From positions 1-64,000 of the forward strand of contig CATXZD010000014.1 in the NCBI GenBank assembly GCA_958403905.1: 64,000 nucleotides of DNA. Reading direction: 5' to 3'. This document shows positions 18,441 through 25,950 of the stretch, piece after piece. Position 1 is the stretch's first letter, and each line of letters begins with the position of its first letter. The translations under genes were made by a program, and so were the position numbers. A model generated the notes under the pieces. It was not told where the DNA came from. It saw nothing but the letters and a program-made list of their open reading frames with translations, and ran no database searches. The DNA comes from an uncultured Ruminococcus sp. (lineage in GTDB: Bacteria > Bacillota > Clostridia > Oscillospirales > Acutalibacteraceae).

Positions 18441-18917
18441 ATGGGAAAATTTGACGAAATTTTTGATGATGTTGTAGTTAATGCAAAAGCAGCTGCTTCG
18501 GCTGTTTCAAAGAAAGCTTCTACCGTCTATGATGCTTCAAAACATAAGATTACAGCTGCTGAAATCAGAGGCGAAATCAACAAAAAGCTTCGTGACCTCG
18601 GTGCTCTTACCTATAAAGAGCAGATTCACGGAATTGATTTATCCGAACAGGTTCAGAAGGTTGTTAGTGAAATAACCGAATTAAAAGACAATCTTAACAT
18701 AATCAACGAACATATCACGGCTTCAAAGAACCTTAAAAGATGTCCGCAGTGTGATGCAAGCGTTCCCAAGAACTCGCTTTTTTGCAATATTTGCGGAGCA
18801 AAGCTTGATGATGTGAATAATAACGAAGATTTTTCAGCTTCTAAAGCTGCAGACGCGTCAGAAAACACTAATGCTGATAAAACAGATGAAGATTTTAAAA
18901 CAACAGAAGAAATCTAA
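18441..18917 (+). CDS. zinc-ribbon protein of unknown function
   Basis: I do not recognise a named family. The 158-residue protein has an alanine- and lysine-rich, probably helical first half (residues 1-95, coiled-coil-like) and a zinc ribbon with two CxxC knuckles, CPQCDAS and CNICGAK, spaced about 16 residues apart, then an acidic tail rich in Asp, Glu and Asn. There is no signal peptide or membrane segment. ATG 18441 is preferred over 18423 because GAAAGG at 18425-18430 fits it with 10-base spacing. It has its own promoter and a downstream hairpin, so it is probably a single-gene unit. Confidence 0.8.
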   Translation: MGKFDEIFDDVVVNAKAAASAVSKKASTVYDASKHKITAAEIRGEINKKLRDLGALTYKEQIHGIDLSEQVQKVVSEITELKDNLNIINEHITASKNLKRCPQCDASVPKNSLFCNICGAKLDDVNNNEDFSASKAADASENTNADKTDEDFKTTEEI

Positions 18918-18940
18918 TGTAAAAAATTCAAAATAATTTT

Positions 18941-18978
18941 ACGGGCGACATAATATTGTGCCGCCCGTTAATATGTTT
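18941..18978 (+). terminator. hairpin after the zinc-ribbon gene
   Basis: ACGGGCG (18941-18947) pairs with CGCCCGT (18962-18968), followed by a loose T-rich stretch. The tail is weak, so termination may be partial. Confidence 0.55.
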
Positions 18979-19048
18979 TATTGTATGACAAAGTATTATG
19001 CAAAAAATATCTGTTATGCTTCAAAATAAGTTCAAAAGGTGATTTGAT

Positions 19049-20860
19049 TTGTCAAAGAAATACAATGCTGTAGCCAACTCCGAAAAGGATGTATCACAAA
19101 CTTTTCTTAAAGGTGCCGCAATTTTAACATTGAGTATGGTCATAGTCAAGGTTTTCGGACTTCTCGACAAAATTCTTCTGACCAATATTTATTCAATGTT
19201 CGGTGATGATGTTGCTTCAATGGGTATGGGACTCTACAGCAACGCATACGAAATTTTCGTTGTAATCTTTACTGTTGCAACAGGCGGACTGCCTATTGCA
19301 ATTTCTCGTCTTGTTTCACAGAATATGGCTGAAAAGCGATATAAGGATGTAAAGTTGATACATAAAATATCAGTTCCGTTTTTTGTAATAGTCGGAATTG
19401 TTTGCCTGCTTATAATGATTGTCAGCAGCTTTATATATGTTCAATTGATTAAATCACCGTATTCGCTTCACGCAATGCTCTGCCTTGCTCCGACTATTTT
19501 ATTCGGTTGTCTTGCTTCAATTTACAGAGGTTACTTTGAAGGTCAGCGGAATATGACTCCTACGGCGATTTCAGAAATAATTGAAGCCGCTGTAAAGCTT
19601 CTTATCGGTACTCTGTTCGCTTACCTTGTAATGAGCTTTGGTATAAACTCTTACGAACAGACGGGTACATTTCTTTGGTTTTCTTTTTCATCTGAAGCAG
19701 AAGCGCAGAATACTGTTCTTGCTTTTTCGGTTGCAGGAGCAATATGCGGAATAACTTTCGGCAGTTTCTGTTCGTTTTTTTTCCTTTGGTTAAAATACAG
19801 AATCAGCGGCGATGGTATTCCTGAAGCGTACTACAAAAATTCAATAGACGCAAGGGCAAAAAGAGAAACCTTTATCATTATCTGCAAAACGGCTGTTCCG
19901 ATAGCAGCAGGTGCATTTGTAATGAGCATAGGTTCGCTTATTGACCAGATAATTATTCAAAATGTACTTTCAAATCTTGCCGCAACAAACCCCGAGGCGC
20001 TTTATTCGCAGTACAGCGCATATTACCCTGACGAAGCATTCTACGGCGAAGCCGCAACGGGTGTTCCTGCTACAATTCACACAAGATTATGGGGCTGTTA
20101 TTCATCGGCTCTTACGCTTATGCAGCTTGTAACAGCAGTAACTCAAGTATTTGGTTCAAGCGCAATGCCGAATGTTACAAGTGCGTGGACAAAGGGCAAT
20201 ACCAATGAGCTTAAAAAATCAATTGAAACAGTAATCAGAATGACAATGATGTTCACTCTTCCAATGTCGCTTGGACTTTGTGTGCTTGCTCATCCTATTA
20301 TGTCATTTGTATATTCCGACTCTGCAATTTCAGAAATCGGAGGCAATGTTCTTACTCTAATGGGAATTACAACTATCTTTACTGCTGCAATAACTCCGGT
20401 TTGCAGTATGCTGCAAGGCATAGGAAAGGTAAATCTTCCTATGAAACTGTACACCCTTTGTATGATAATCAAAATTGCAACATCATGGATATTTGTTAGT
20501 ATTCCTGAAATAAATATACAGGGCGCTACAGCCGGCTCGCTTATCAGCTACGCAATAATTCTTGCTTTAGGAATGTATCTGCTTGTAAAACATTCAAAGG
20601 TAACGCCTGATTTCTTTTCTACAACTGTTAAGCCGCTTATTGGTTCGGTGTTTAGCTCGGCGGCAGCGTTTTTTACAAATATGCTGTTGTCACCATTAAT
20701 ACCTCAAAGAATTTCAACAATACTTGCCGTGTTTACAGCTATAATTGTTTATGTAGTGGCTTTGCTTTTGCTTCGTGCATTTACGGCTACAGAAATAAAA
20801 TTTCTTCCAAAAGGAGAAAAAATTGCAAAAGCACTTGAAAAATGGCACTTGATTGGGTAA
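19049..20860 (+). CDS. MurJ/SpoVB-like polysaccharide flippase
   Basis: Polytopic membrane protein of the MOP superfamily (MurJ/SpoVB/Wzx), about 14 membrane segments in 603 residues; members flip lipid-linked wall precursors. The N-terminus has LKGAAILTLSMVIVKVFGLL, and PIAISRLVSQNMAEKR is typical of SpoVB-type proteins. A longer hydrophilic loop (residues about 310-345) interrupts the middle. The start is TTG, set by AAAGGTGA nine bases upstream. In Bacillus and many Clostridia the homologue (yabM) is followed by mazG, hup and yabO as here. Whether it is the main lipid II flippase or a sporulation paralogue cannot be told. Confidence 0.88.
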   Translation: MSKKYNAVANSEKDVSQTFLKGAAILTLSMVIVKVFGLLDKILLTNIYSMFGDDVASMGMGLYSNAYEIFVVIFTVATGGLPIAISRLVSQNMAEKRYKDVKLIHKISVPFFVIVGIVCLLIMIVSSFIYVQLIKSPYSLHAMLCLAPTILFGCLASIYRGYFEGQRNMTPTAISEIIEAAVKLLIGTLFAYLVMSFGINSYEQTGTFLWFSFSSEAEAQNTVLAFSVAGAICGITFGSFCSFFFLWLKYRISGDGIPEAYYKNSIDARAKRETFIIICKTAVPIAAGAFVMSIGSLIDQIIIQNVLSNLAATNPEALYSQYSAYYPDEAFYGEAATGVPATIHTRLWGCYSSALTLMQLVTAVTQVFGSSAMPNVTSAWTKGNTNELKKSIETVIRMTMMFTLPMSLGLCVLAHPIMSFVYSDSAISEIGGNVLTLMGITTIFTAAITPVCSMLQGIGKVNLPMKLYTLCMIIKIATSWIFVSIPEINIQGATAGSLISYAIILALGMYLLVKHSKVTPDFFSTTVKPLIGSVFSSAAAFFTNMLLSPLIPQRISTILAVFTAIIVYVVALLLLRAFTATEIKFLPKGEKIAKALEKWHLIG

Positions 20861-20895
20861 AATAGAAAAGTGCGAGTTAAATAGTATGTAAAGGC

Positions 20896-20924
20896 TTGAT
20901 TTTGCCTTGCTATTAGTGTATAAT
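20896..20924 (+). promoter_or_regulatory. possible promoter of mazG
   Basis: TTGATT (20896-20901), a 17-base spacer and a perfect TATAAT (20919-20924). The mazG ATG is only 14 bases after the -10, so a transcript from here would have a 5' leader of about 7 bases and would exclude the GGAGA ribosome site. Confidence 0.55.
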
Positions 20925-20938
20925 CGGAGATGTGTTAA

Positions 20939-21754
20939 ATGAACTTTAAAGAAAAAGATAATTACAATTTTAGTGATCTTGTTGAAATAGTTAAAGTTTT
21001 ACGCTCGCCGAACGGATGTCCTTGGGATAGGGAACAGACGCACAAGTCCATCCGTGCAAACTTCATTGAGGAAACTTATGAAGCTGTCGAGGCTATTGAT
21101 ACGGAAGATAGAGAACTTTTAAAAGAAGAGCTCGGCGACGTGCTTTTGCAGGTTGCACTTCACAGCGAGATTGAAAGCGAAAATAACGGCTTTACCATAG
21201 ATGACGTGTGTGACGGAATCTGCAAAAAGCTGATTATTCGTCACCCACACGTGTTTGGCAGTGTTGAGGCAGATACTACAGAGCAGGTGCTAAAAAACTG
21301 GGATGCAATTAAAATGAAAACAAAATCCCAAAAATCACAAACGCAGGCTATGAACAGCGTTTCAAAGGCTTTGCCTTCGCTGATGAGAAGTACAAAAATT
21401 CAGCAAAAGGCTGCAAAGGTCGGCTTTGACTGGGAAAATGTTGACGGTGCGCTTGAAAAGCTTTTTGAAGAATGTAACGAGCTTAAAAGTGCAATTGATT
21501 CAGGAGATAAGGAAAATCAGCGTGAAGAGCTTGGCGATGTTTTGTTTTCTGTTGTAAATGTTGCAAGATTTTTAAGTATTGACAGCGAGCATGCACTTTA
21601 TGATGCCTGCGACAAATTCACAGACCGTTTTTCAAAGGTTGAAAGCCTTGCAAATGAGCGTGGCATTGATATGAAAACGGCTTCACTTTCGGAACTCGAT
21701 TCCCTTTGGGATGAAGTTAAAATATTAAATAAGGATAATTATGGAGGTTTTTAA
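20939..21754 (+). CDS. mazG: Nucleoside triphosphate pyrophosphohydrolase MazG
   Basis: House-cleaning enzyme that hydrolyses (d)NTPs to the monophosphate and pyrophosphate. Two tandem MazG domains are visible: the first with CPWDREQTHKS, EETYEAVEAI and EELGDVLLQV (residues about 25-110), the second with EECNELKSAI and REELGDVLFSVVNVARF (about 170-225). The protein is 271 residues, as in E. coli; the N-terminal methyltransferase domain fused in Bacillus YabN is absent. The last codons carry the ribosome site of hup. Confidence 0.95.
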   Translation: MNFKEKDNYNFSDLVEIVKVLRSPNGCPWDREQTHKSIRANFIEETYEAVEAIDTEDRELLKEELGDVLLQVALHSEIESENNGFTIDDVCDGICKKLIIRHPHVFGSVEADTTEQVLKNWDAIKMKTKSQKSQTQAMNSVSKALPSLMRSTKIQQKAAKVGFDWENVDGALEKLFEECNELKSAIDSGDKENQREELGDVLFSVVNVARFLSIDSEHALYDACDKFTDRFSKVESLANERGIDMKTASLSELDSLWDEVKILNKDNYGGF

Positions 21755-21755
21755 A

Positions 21756-22031
21756 ATGAAAAAAACAGAACTTATTGCTGCTGTTGCAGAACAGAGCGGC
21801 CTTTCAAAGAAAGATGCTGAAAAGGCTCTTAACGCTACAATTGACACAATCATCAAGGCTGTTGCAGAGGGTGACAAGATTCAGCTTACAGGCTTCGGTA
21901 CATTTGAGCAGCGCCAGAGAAACGCAAGAACAGGCTGCGACCCCAGAACAGGTAACACAATTGAGATTCCTGCTTCAAAGGTTCCTGCATTCAAAGCAGG
22001 TAAGGGCTTTAAGGATATCGTAAACAAATAA
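21756..22031 (+). CDS. hup: DNA-binding protein HU
   Basis: Histone-like dimeric protein that bends and compacts DNA. The 91-residue sequence has the family motif GFGTFEQRQRNARTGCDP and the DNA-binding arm TGNTIEIPASKVPAFKAGK. ATG 21756 is right because GGAGGT at 21743-21748, within the last mazG codons, is 7 bases away; the upstream ATG 21741 overlaps that site. The gene is one base beyond the mazG stop. A strong hairpin follows, so hup probably ends the transcript. Confidence 0.97.
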   Translation: MKKTELIAAVAEQSGLSKKDAEKALNATIDTIIKAVAEGDKIQLTGFGTFEQRQRNARTGCDPRTGNTIEIPASKVPAFKAGKGFKDIVNK

Positions 22032-22046
22032 TTAAATTTGTTTTTC

Positions 22047-22085
22047 AGAGCCGCAGTTGACTTTTGTCAACACGGCTCTTTTTGT
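22047..22085 (+). terminator. rho-independent terminator after hup
   Basis: AGAGCCG and GTTGAC pair with GTCAAC and CGGCTCT across a TTTT loop, with small internal mismatches, followed directly by TTTTTG. A strong intrinsic terminator; rqcP follows it, so rqcP needs read-through or its own promoter. Confidence 0.9.
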
Positions 22086-22116
22086 TTTTAGTTATAAGAT
22101 TTTAAGAGGTGAATTT

Positions 22117-22359
22117 ATGCGACTTGATAAATATTTAAAGGTTTCACGCCTTATAAAGCGCAGAACAGTAGCAAATGAAGCGTGTGATGCAGGAAAGGTC
22201 ACCGTAAACGGTAAAGCGGCTCGAGCATCATATGATGTGAAAACAGGTGATATAATCGAAATTACTCTTGGTGCAAGAAGTGTCAAGGTAAGAGTTACCG
22301 AGGTCAAAGAGGTTGTGCGTAAGGAAGATGCAGACACAATGTACGAAGCTGTTGTGTGA
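22117..22359 (+). CDS. rqcP: S4-domain protein RqcP (YabO)
   Basis: An 80-residue S4 RNA-binding protein. RqcP (YabO) in Bacillus holds the P-site tRNA on stalled 50S subunits during alanine tailing by RqcH. The family start MRLDKYLKVSRLIKRRTVAN is clear, followed by VTVNGKAARASYDVKTGD. ATG 22117 follows AAGAGGTGA; a longer in-frame reading from 22057 would run through the hup terminator and is wrong. Position after mazG-hup matches yabO. An HslR-type heat shock assignment is the alternative. The sporulation genes yabP and yabQ that usually follow are absent. Confidence 0.88.
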   Translation: MRLDKYLKVSRLIKRRTVANEACDAGKVTVNGKAARASYDVKTGDIIEITLGARSVKVRVTEVKEVVRKEDADTMYEAVV

Positions 22360-22377
22360 TATAATATAAAAATAAAG

Positions 22378-22418
22378 AACGCAGTTTTAAAACCAAAAGT
22401 AAGCTTTAAAACTGCGTT
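22378..22418 (+). terminator. terminator after rqcP
   Basis: AACGCAGTTTTAAA (22378-22391) pairs perfectly with TTTAAAACTGCGTT (22405-22418). The tail TATTATGG is modest. It can act for either strand and separates rqcP from the convergent HIT gene. Confidence 0.75.
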
Positions 22419-22454
22419 TATTATGGTAAATACCGTAAATTTCATAGAAATCAA

Positions 22455-22493
22455 AAAGGGGTGCAGTTTTCAATCGGAAAAATGCATCCCTTT
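22455..22493. terminator. second hairpin between convergent rqcP and HIT genes
   Basis: AAAGGGGTGCA (22455-22465) pairs with TGCATCCCTTT (22483-22493) with one G-bulge. On the minus strand AAAGGG...CCCTTT is followed by TTTT-rich sequence, so it may terminate the HIT transcript. The rest of 22423-22563 shows no gene I can support. Confidence 0.45.
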
Positions 22494-22563
22494 GGCTTAT
22501 TTGCACCTCCGAAACGGTGGAAAACGATTCAAAAGCGTATCAACAAAGCGGAAGTTGTCTATA

Positions 22564-22971
22564 TCAAAAATTAGTCATCCTAACTTCTTTATAGGTGGTT
22601 TCTAGTTTCTGTTTTGCTCCAGTAAATGTAGGCCAAGCATCAATTTCATCATTGATTTTTCTTGGAATAATATGAATATGAAAATGAGGAACAGACTGTC
22701 CTGCACTTTCATCACTTGCGTTCAATAAATTAACACCTTCGTATCCACATTTATCTACTAGATGATTTGATACCCTTTTCACAGTATTCATAACCCTACT
22801 CAAAGTATCTACATCACAATCAAGGATATTTTTCACATGTTTTTTAGGAATAACAAGAATATGTCCATCTACATCCTTAGCAACATCCATAAAAGCTACT
22901 GTCCAATCATCTTCATATACTTTCATCATCGAATCACTGCGTATTATTTTACAAAAAATACAATCATCCAT
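22564..22971 (-). CDS. HIT family nucleotide hydrolase (Hint-like)
   Basis: Histidine-triad protein, usually a purine nucleoside phosphoramidase. It opens with MDDCIFCKII and has the triad as HFHIHIIPR near residue 97; QSVPHFHIHIIP is the standard signature. From ATG 22971 the product is 135 residues, the usual length; GGGAGG sits 9 bases upstream, whereas the longer in-frame reading to 23040 would start within the tRNA terminator region. The gene lies downstream of tRNA-Ser on the same strand. Confidence 0.93.
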   Translation of the reverse strand: MDDCIFCKIIRSDSMMKVYEDDWTVAFMDVAKDVDGHILVIPKKHVKNILDCDVDTLSRVMNTVKRVSNHLVDKCGYEGVNLLNASDESAGQSVPHFHIHIIPRKINDEIDAWPTFTGAKQKLETTYKEVRMTNF

Positions 22972-23052
22972 TCTCTTTGTCCTCCCATACATATCCCGAA
23001 CTGTTGCGCTCAATGTATCACAGCGCAATATGCCAGTCAATATACTGCACAG

Positions 23053-23090
23053 AAAAAGTCCACCGTAATTCTATCAAAATTACGGTGGAC
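23053..23090 (-). terminator. terminator of tRNA-Ser
   Basis: On the minus strand GTCCACCGTAATT and AATTACGGTGGAC form a perfect 13-pair stem followed by TTTTT (23053-23057). It begins 3 bases after the CCA end of the tRNA. The HIT gene start lies 82 bases further on. Confidence 0.92.
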
Positions 23091-23093
23091 TTA

Positions 23094-23186
23094 TGGCGGA
23101 GAGAAGGGGATTCGAACCCCTGGTACGGTGATTACCGTACACATGATTTCCAATCATGCTCCTTCGGCCAGCTCGGACATCTCTCC
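23094..23186 (-). tRNA. tRNA-Ser(GGA)
   Basis: Read on the minus strand, GGAGAGA and TCTCTCC close the acceptor stem, the anticodon stem CATGA/TCATG frames loop TTGGAAA with anticodon GGA, and GGTTCGAATCC forms the T arm. A long variable arm (GTACGGT...ACCGTAC) marks a class II serine tRNA. CCA is encoded at 23094-23096. It reads UCC and UCU codons. Confidence 0.97.
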
Positions 23187-23200
23187 AAACACCGCTGACT

Positions 23201-23229
23201 ATTATAACAAATATCTTTAAAAAAATCAA
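23201..23229 (-). promoter_or_regulatory. promoter of tRNA-Ser
   Basis: On the minus strand TTGATT (23224-23229), a 17-base spacer and TATAAT (23201-23206) lie just upstream of the tRNA. The -10 ends 14 bases before the tRNA 5' end. Confidence 0.75.
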
Positions 23230-23237
23230 GTACCAAT

Positions 23238-24149
23238 TTAATACCATTTGTTTTTTTTGAAAAAGGTTATCAGACCGATTACAACGGCAAGGCAAACACC
23301 AATCAAAACGGGGTAGCTGTACGCATAAGTGTATTCAGGTAAATTAAAATTCATTCCGTACCAGCTTACAATCAGCATAAGAGGAAGTATAACCACTGAA
23401 ATCATAGTAAGTATTTTTATTGACTTATTTAGCTGTAAATTAACCTCAACCTGATAGGCATTTCTGATTTCAGACGCATAATTAAGCAGATTTTTTGTTT
23501 TAGATTTGAGCCTGTCAATTTTGCTGTCAAGCATATTAAAGCTCTTTACAGTGTTTTCACACAAAAATCCGTTTTCATTTTGTGTAATGTCATTAACAAT
23601 ATTAATGAGCTGTTCATAATAAAACTCAATCCACATAAGGTGTTTTTTAATATTCAAAATCTGTTTTGAAAACGCTTTGTCAGTGCATCCCAAAAACGCA
23701 TTGGTTTCAAGCGAGGAAAGCTTTCTTTCGATTTCCTCAAGATGTACAAGGTCACCAAAAATAAGCTTATTCATAAAGTGATACAACAGACAGTCGGGAG
23801 TGATACTCTGCGTTTGTTCGTGCATAATTTTTTTGAACATACTCTCAATATATTCTGTTTCCATCGTGTAAAATAAAATTTTATTTTTTTCAAGAATAAC
23901 ATAAACGGGTATATGCTCAGTAATATGCTTTTCAATATCAATCAAGTTAAGGCAGATTGTATCGCAGTCATTGTAGCTTTCAAATCTTGAGTGATTTCCG
24001 GTAAAAATATCATTAAGTAAAGTCTGTTTCTTCTTATCATTAATCTGCGGAATTTCACCTTTTGAATATTTTACTGTTTCAGCAATTATTTCGCTGTTTT
24101 TATTCTCATCAAATTCGGTAAGTCTGCCGTCAATTATGCAGTATTTCAT
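23238..24149 (-). CDS. corA: CorA family divalent metal ion transporter
   Basis: Pentameric Mg2+/Co2+ channel-transporter of the inner membrane. The diagnostic GMN motif occurs in SWYGMNFNLPE at the end of the first of two C-terminal membrane segments (residues about 245-265 and 280-298); the long N-terminal cytosolic part is largely helical. From ATG 24149 the length is 303. GAGGTG lies 6 bases upstream; a GTG at 24158 overlaps that site and is rejected. It sits in its own minus-strand unit; substrate specificity among Mg, Co and Zn cannot be read from sequence. Confidence 0.9.
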   Translation of the reverse strand: MKYCIIDGRLTEFDENKNSEIIAETVKYSKGEIPQINDKKKQTLLNDIFTGNHSRFESYNDCDTICLNLIDIEKHITEHIPVYVILEKNKILFYTMETEYIESMFKKIMHEQTQSITPDCLLYHFMNKLIFGDLVHLEEIERKLSSLETNAFLGCTDKAFSKQILNIKKHLMWIEFYYEQLINIVNDITQNENGFLCENTVKSFNMLDSKIDRLKSKTKNLLNYASEIRNAYQVEVNLQLNKSIKILTMISVVILPLMLIVSWYGMNFNLPEYTYAYSYPVLIGVCLAVVIGLITFFKKNKWY

Positions 24150-24294
24150 AATGAACACCTCAATTTATATTTTATATTATCTTCCGCATTATGTCAAATG
24201 AATATAAAATTATATGTAAAATTTATAATTTTCCGCCAATTCTGTATTTTTATTATGTTTTTCTTTGAATTTTGGTATAATTACTTGATTTTTT

Positions 24295-24323
24295 TTGAAT
24301 ATTATATTATTATATTATATAAT
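24295..24323 (+). promoter_or_regulatory. promoter of the amino-acid ABC operon
   Basis: TTGAAT (24295-24300), a 17-base AT-only spacer and TATAAT (24318-24323), about 35 bases before the start codon. The rest of the gap back to corA is AT-rich and shows no riboswitch or T-box. Confidence 0.72.
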
Positions 24324-24357
24324 GTTTATATCAATAAATTAAAAGAGAGGTATTTTT

Positions 24358-25155
24358 ATGAAAAAGATTTTATCAATCGTACTCACAGCAGCAATGCTCT
24401 GTACAACTGCTTTGGTTCTTTCGGCTTGCGGCGGATCTTCTGTAAAAAAGGTAGCTTCAATTGATGACCTTAAAGGAGCTAGGATAGGTGTTCAGCTTGG
24501 AACAACAGGTGACATCTACGCTTCTGATTATGAGAAAGAAGGATCAAAGATTGAGCGCTATAACAAGGGCGCTGATGCTGTTCTTGCTCTGACCCAGGAC
24601 AAAATTGACTGTGTTATCATCGACAATGAGCCTGCCAAAGCTTTTGTAGCTGCAAACGAAGGACTCAAGATTCTTGACGAGCCTTTTGCAGAAGAGGATT
24701 ATGCTATCTGCATTGCAAAGGATAATGACGACTTAACAAAAAAATTCAATACTGCTCTTGCCGAACTCAAGGAAGACGGCACAATTGAAAGTATCAACAA
24801 TAATTACATTGGTGACGATACAAAGGGTAAGTCACCCTATAAAACTCCTGATGGCACAGAGTATAAAAACGGCGAGCTGCATATGGCTACAAATGCATTT
24901 TTTGAGCCTTATGAATATTATGAGGACAAAAAGGTTGTTGGTATTGATGCAATGATTGCTCAGGCTATCTGCGATAAGCTTGGCTATAAGCTTGTAATCG
25001 ATGATATGGACTTTGACTCAATCATCACATCAGTTCAGTCAGGAAAAGCTGATTTCGGTATGGCAGGAATGACAGTAACCGACGAAAGAAAGCAGTCTAT
25101 CAACTTTACTGATTCTTACACAACGGCTAAGCAGGTTATTATTGTTAAAGAATAA
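24358..25155 (+). CDS. Polar amino-acid ABC transporter binding protein, apparently circularly permuted
   Basis: Lipoprotein of the family 3 solute-binding proteins (cluster of polar amino acids). A signal peptide with lipobox LSAC places the lipidated Cys at residue 24. Unusually, the two family halves are in swapped order. Residues 34-151 match what is normally the C-terminal part (SIDDLKGARIGVQLGTTGD, then VIIDNEPAKAF, ending LKEDGTIESINNNYI). After a linker (152-172) comes what is normally the N-terminal part (ELHMATNAFFEPYEYY, then KADFGMAGMTVTDERKQS, ending in QVIIVKE at the stop). Ligand residues Arg-244 (carboxylate) and Asp-89 (amino group) are kept, so the protein should bind an amino acid. 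Permease and ATPase genes follow. Confidence 0.92.
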   Translation: MKKILSIVLTAAMLCTTALVLSACGGSSVKKVASIDDLKGARIGVQLGTTGDIYASDYEKEGSKIERYNKGADAVLALTQDKIDCVIIDNEPAKAFVAANEGLKILDEPFAEEDYAICIAKDNDDLTKKFNTALAELKEDGTIESINNNYIGDDTKGKSPYKTPDGTEYKNGELHMATNAFFEPYEYYEDKKVVGIDAMIAQAICDKLGYKLVIDDMDFDSIITSVQSGKADFGMAGMTVTDERKQSINFTDSYTTAKQVIIVKE

Positions 25156-25169
25156 AATTTAACTTCCCG

Positions 25170-25192
25170 GCCGATGACTATTCGTTGTCGGC
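25170..25192 (+). terminator. intercistronic hairpin, possible partial terminator
   Basis: GCCGATGAC (25170-25178) pairs with GTTGTCGGC (25184-25192) with two G-U pairs. It lies between the binding-protein and permease genes, a common device that yields more binding protein than permease. Confidence 0.5.
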
Positions 25193-25218
25193 TGTGATTA
25201 TTTTAAAGGATTTTTGTT

Positions 25219-25950
25219 ATGCAGGATTTTTTTAACGGTCTTTACGAGAGCTTTGTAAAGACCTTTATAACTGACGACCGCTGGATTCAGCTTTTAAACG
25301 GACTTCTCGTTACTGTTGAAATCACACTTGCGGCGGCAGCAATCGGTGTTATAATAGGATTTTTAATTGCTATAGTTCGTTCAACCTATGATATGAATTT
25401 ATTAGGTAAAAAGTGCAGGAGCTTTAGCGATTATATTTTGAAGATAGTTAATTTTATCTGCAATATCTACATAACTGTAATCAGAGGAACACCTGTAGTC
25501 ATTCAGCTTATGATTATGTACTTTATCGTTTTTGCTTCCTCACGTGACGGTATTGTTGCGGCTATAATTTCGTTTGGCATCAATTCAGGTGCATATGTTG
25601 CTGAGATTGTCCGTTCAGGAATTATGTCAATAGATAAAGGTCAGTTTGAGGCAAGCCGATCACTCGGCTTTAATTATAAGAGCACAATGATACACGTTAT
25701 TATTCCACAGGCGTTTAAAAACATACTTCCGGCTCTCGGCAATGAATTTATCGTGCTTGTAAAAGAAACCTCTGTAGCAGGCTATGTTGCAATACAGGAT
25801 TTGACATATGTAGGAAATCTCATCCGTTCACGTACTTATGATGCATTTTTCCCGCTTATTGCAGTAGCGCTTATTTACCTTGTAATTGTTCTTATTTTGA
25901 CATTCTTGCTTAAAAAGCTTGAGAGGAGGTTGCGCAGCAGTGACCACTGA
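25219..25950 (+). CDS. Amino-acid ABC transporter permease
   Basis: Inner-membrane permease of the HisMQ/GlnP type, 243 residues with about five membrane segments. The ATPase-contact EAA motif is near residue 140 (GQFEASRSLGFNYKSTMIHVIIPQAFKNILP). RGTPVVIQL near residue 93 is the typical His/Glu/Arg/opine family signature. It follows the binding protein by 63 bases and overlaps the ATPase gene by 11 bases. Only one permease is present, so the complex is probably a homodimer. Confidence 0.94.
   Translation: MQDFFNGLYESFVKTFITDDRWIQLLNGLLVTVEITLAAAAIGVIIGFLIAIVRSTYDMNLLGKKCRSFSDYILKIVNFICNIYITVIRGTPVVIQLMIMYFIVFASSRDGIVAAIISFGINSGAYVAEIVRSGIMSIDKGQFEASRSLGFNYKSTMIHVIIPQAFKNILPALGNEFIVLVKETSVAGYVAIQDLTYVGNLIRSRTYDAFFPLIAVALIYLVIVLILTFLLKKLERRLRSSDH

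Noticed and set aside
22423..22563. Short frames between rqcP and the HIT gene, one ending KRWKTIQKRINKAEVVYIKN
   Set aside because: Too short, no ribosome site, and they lie over hairpins between convergent genes; possibly debris, but not supportable.
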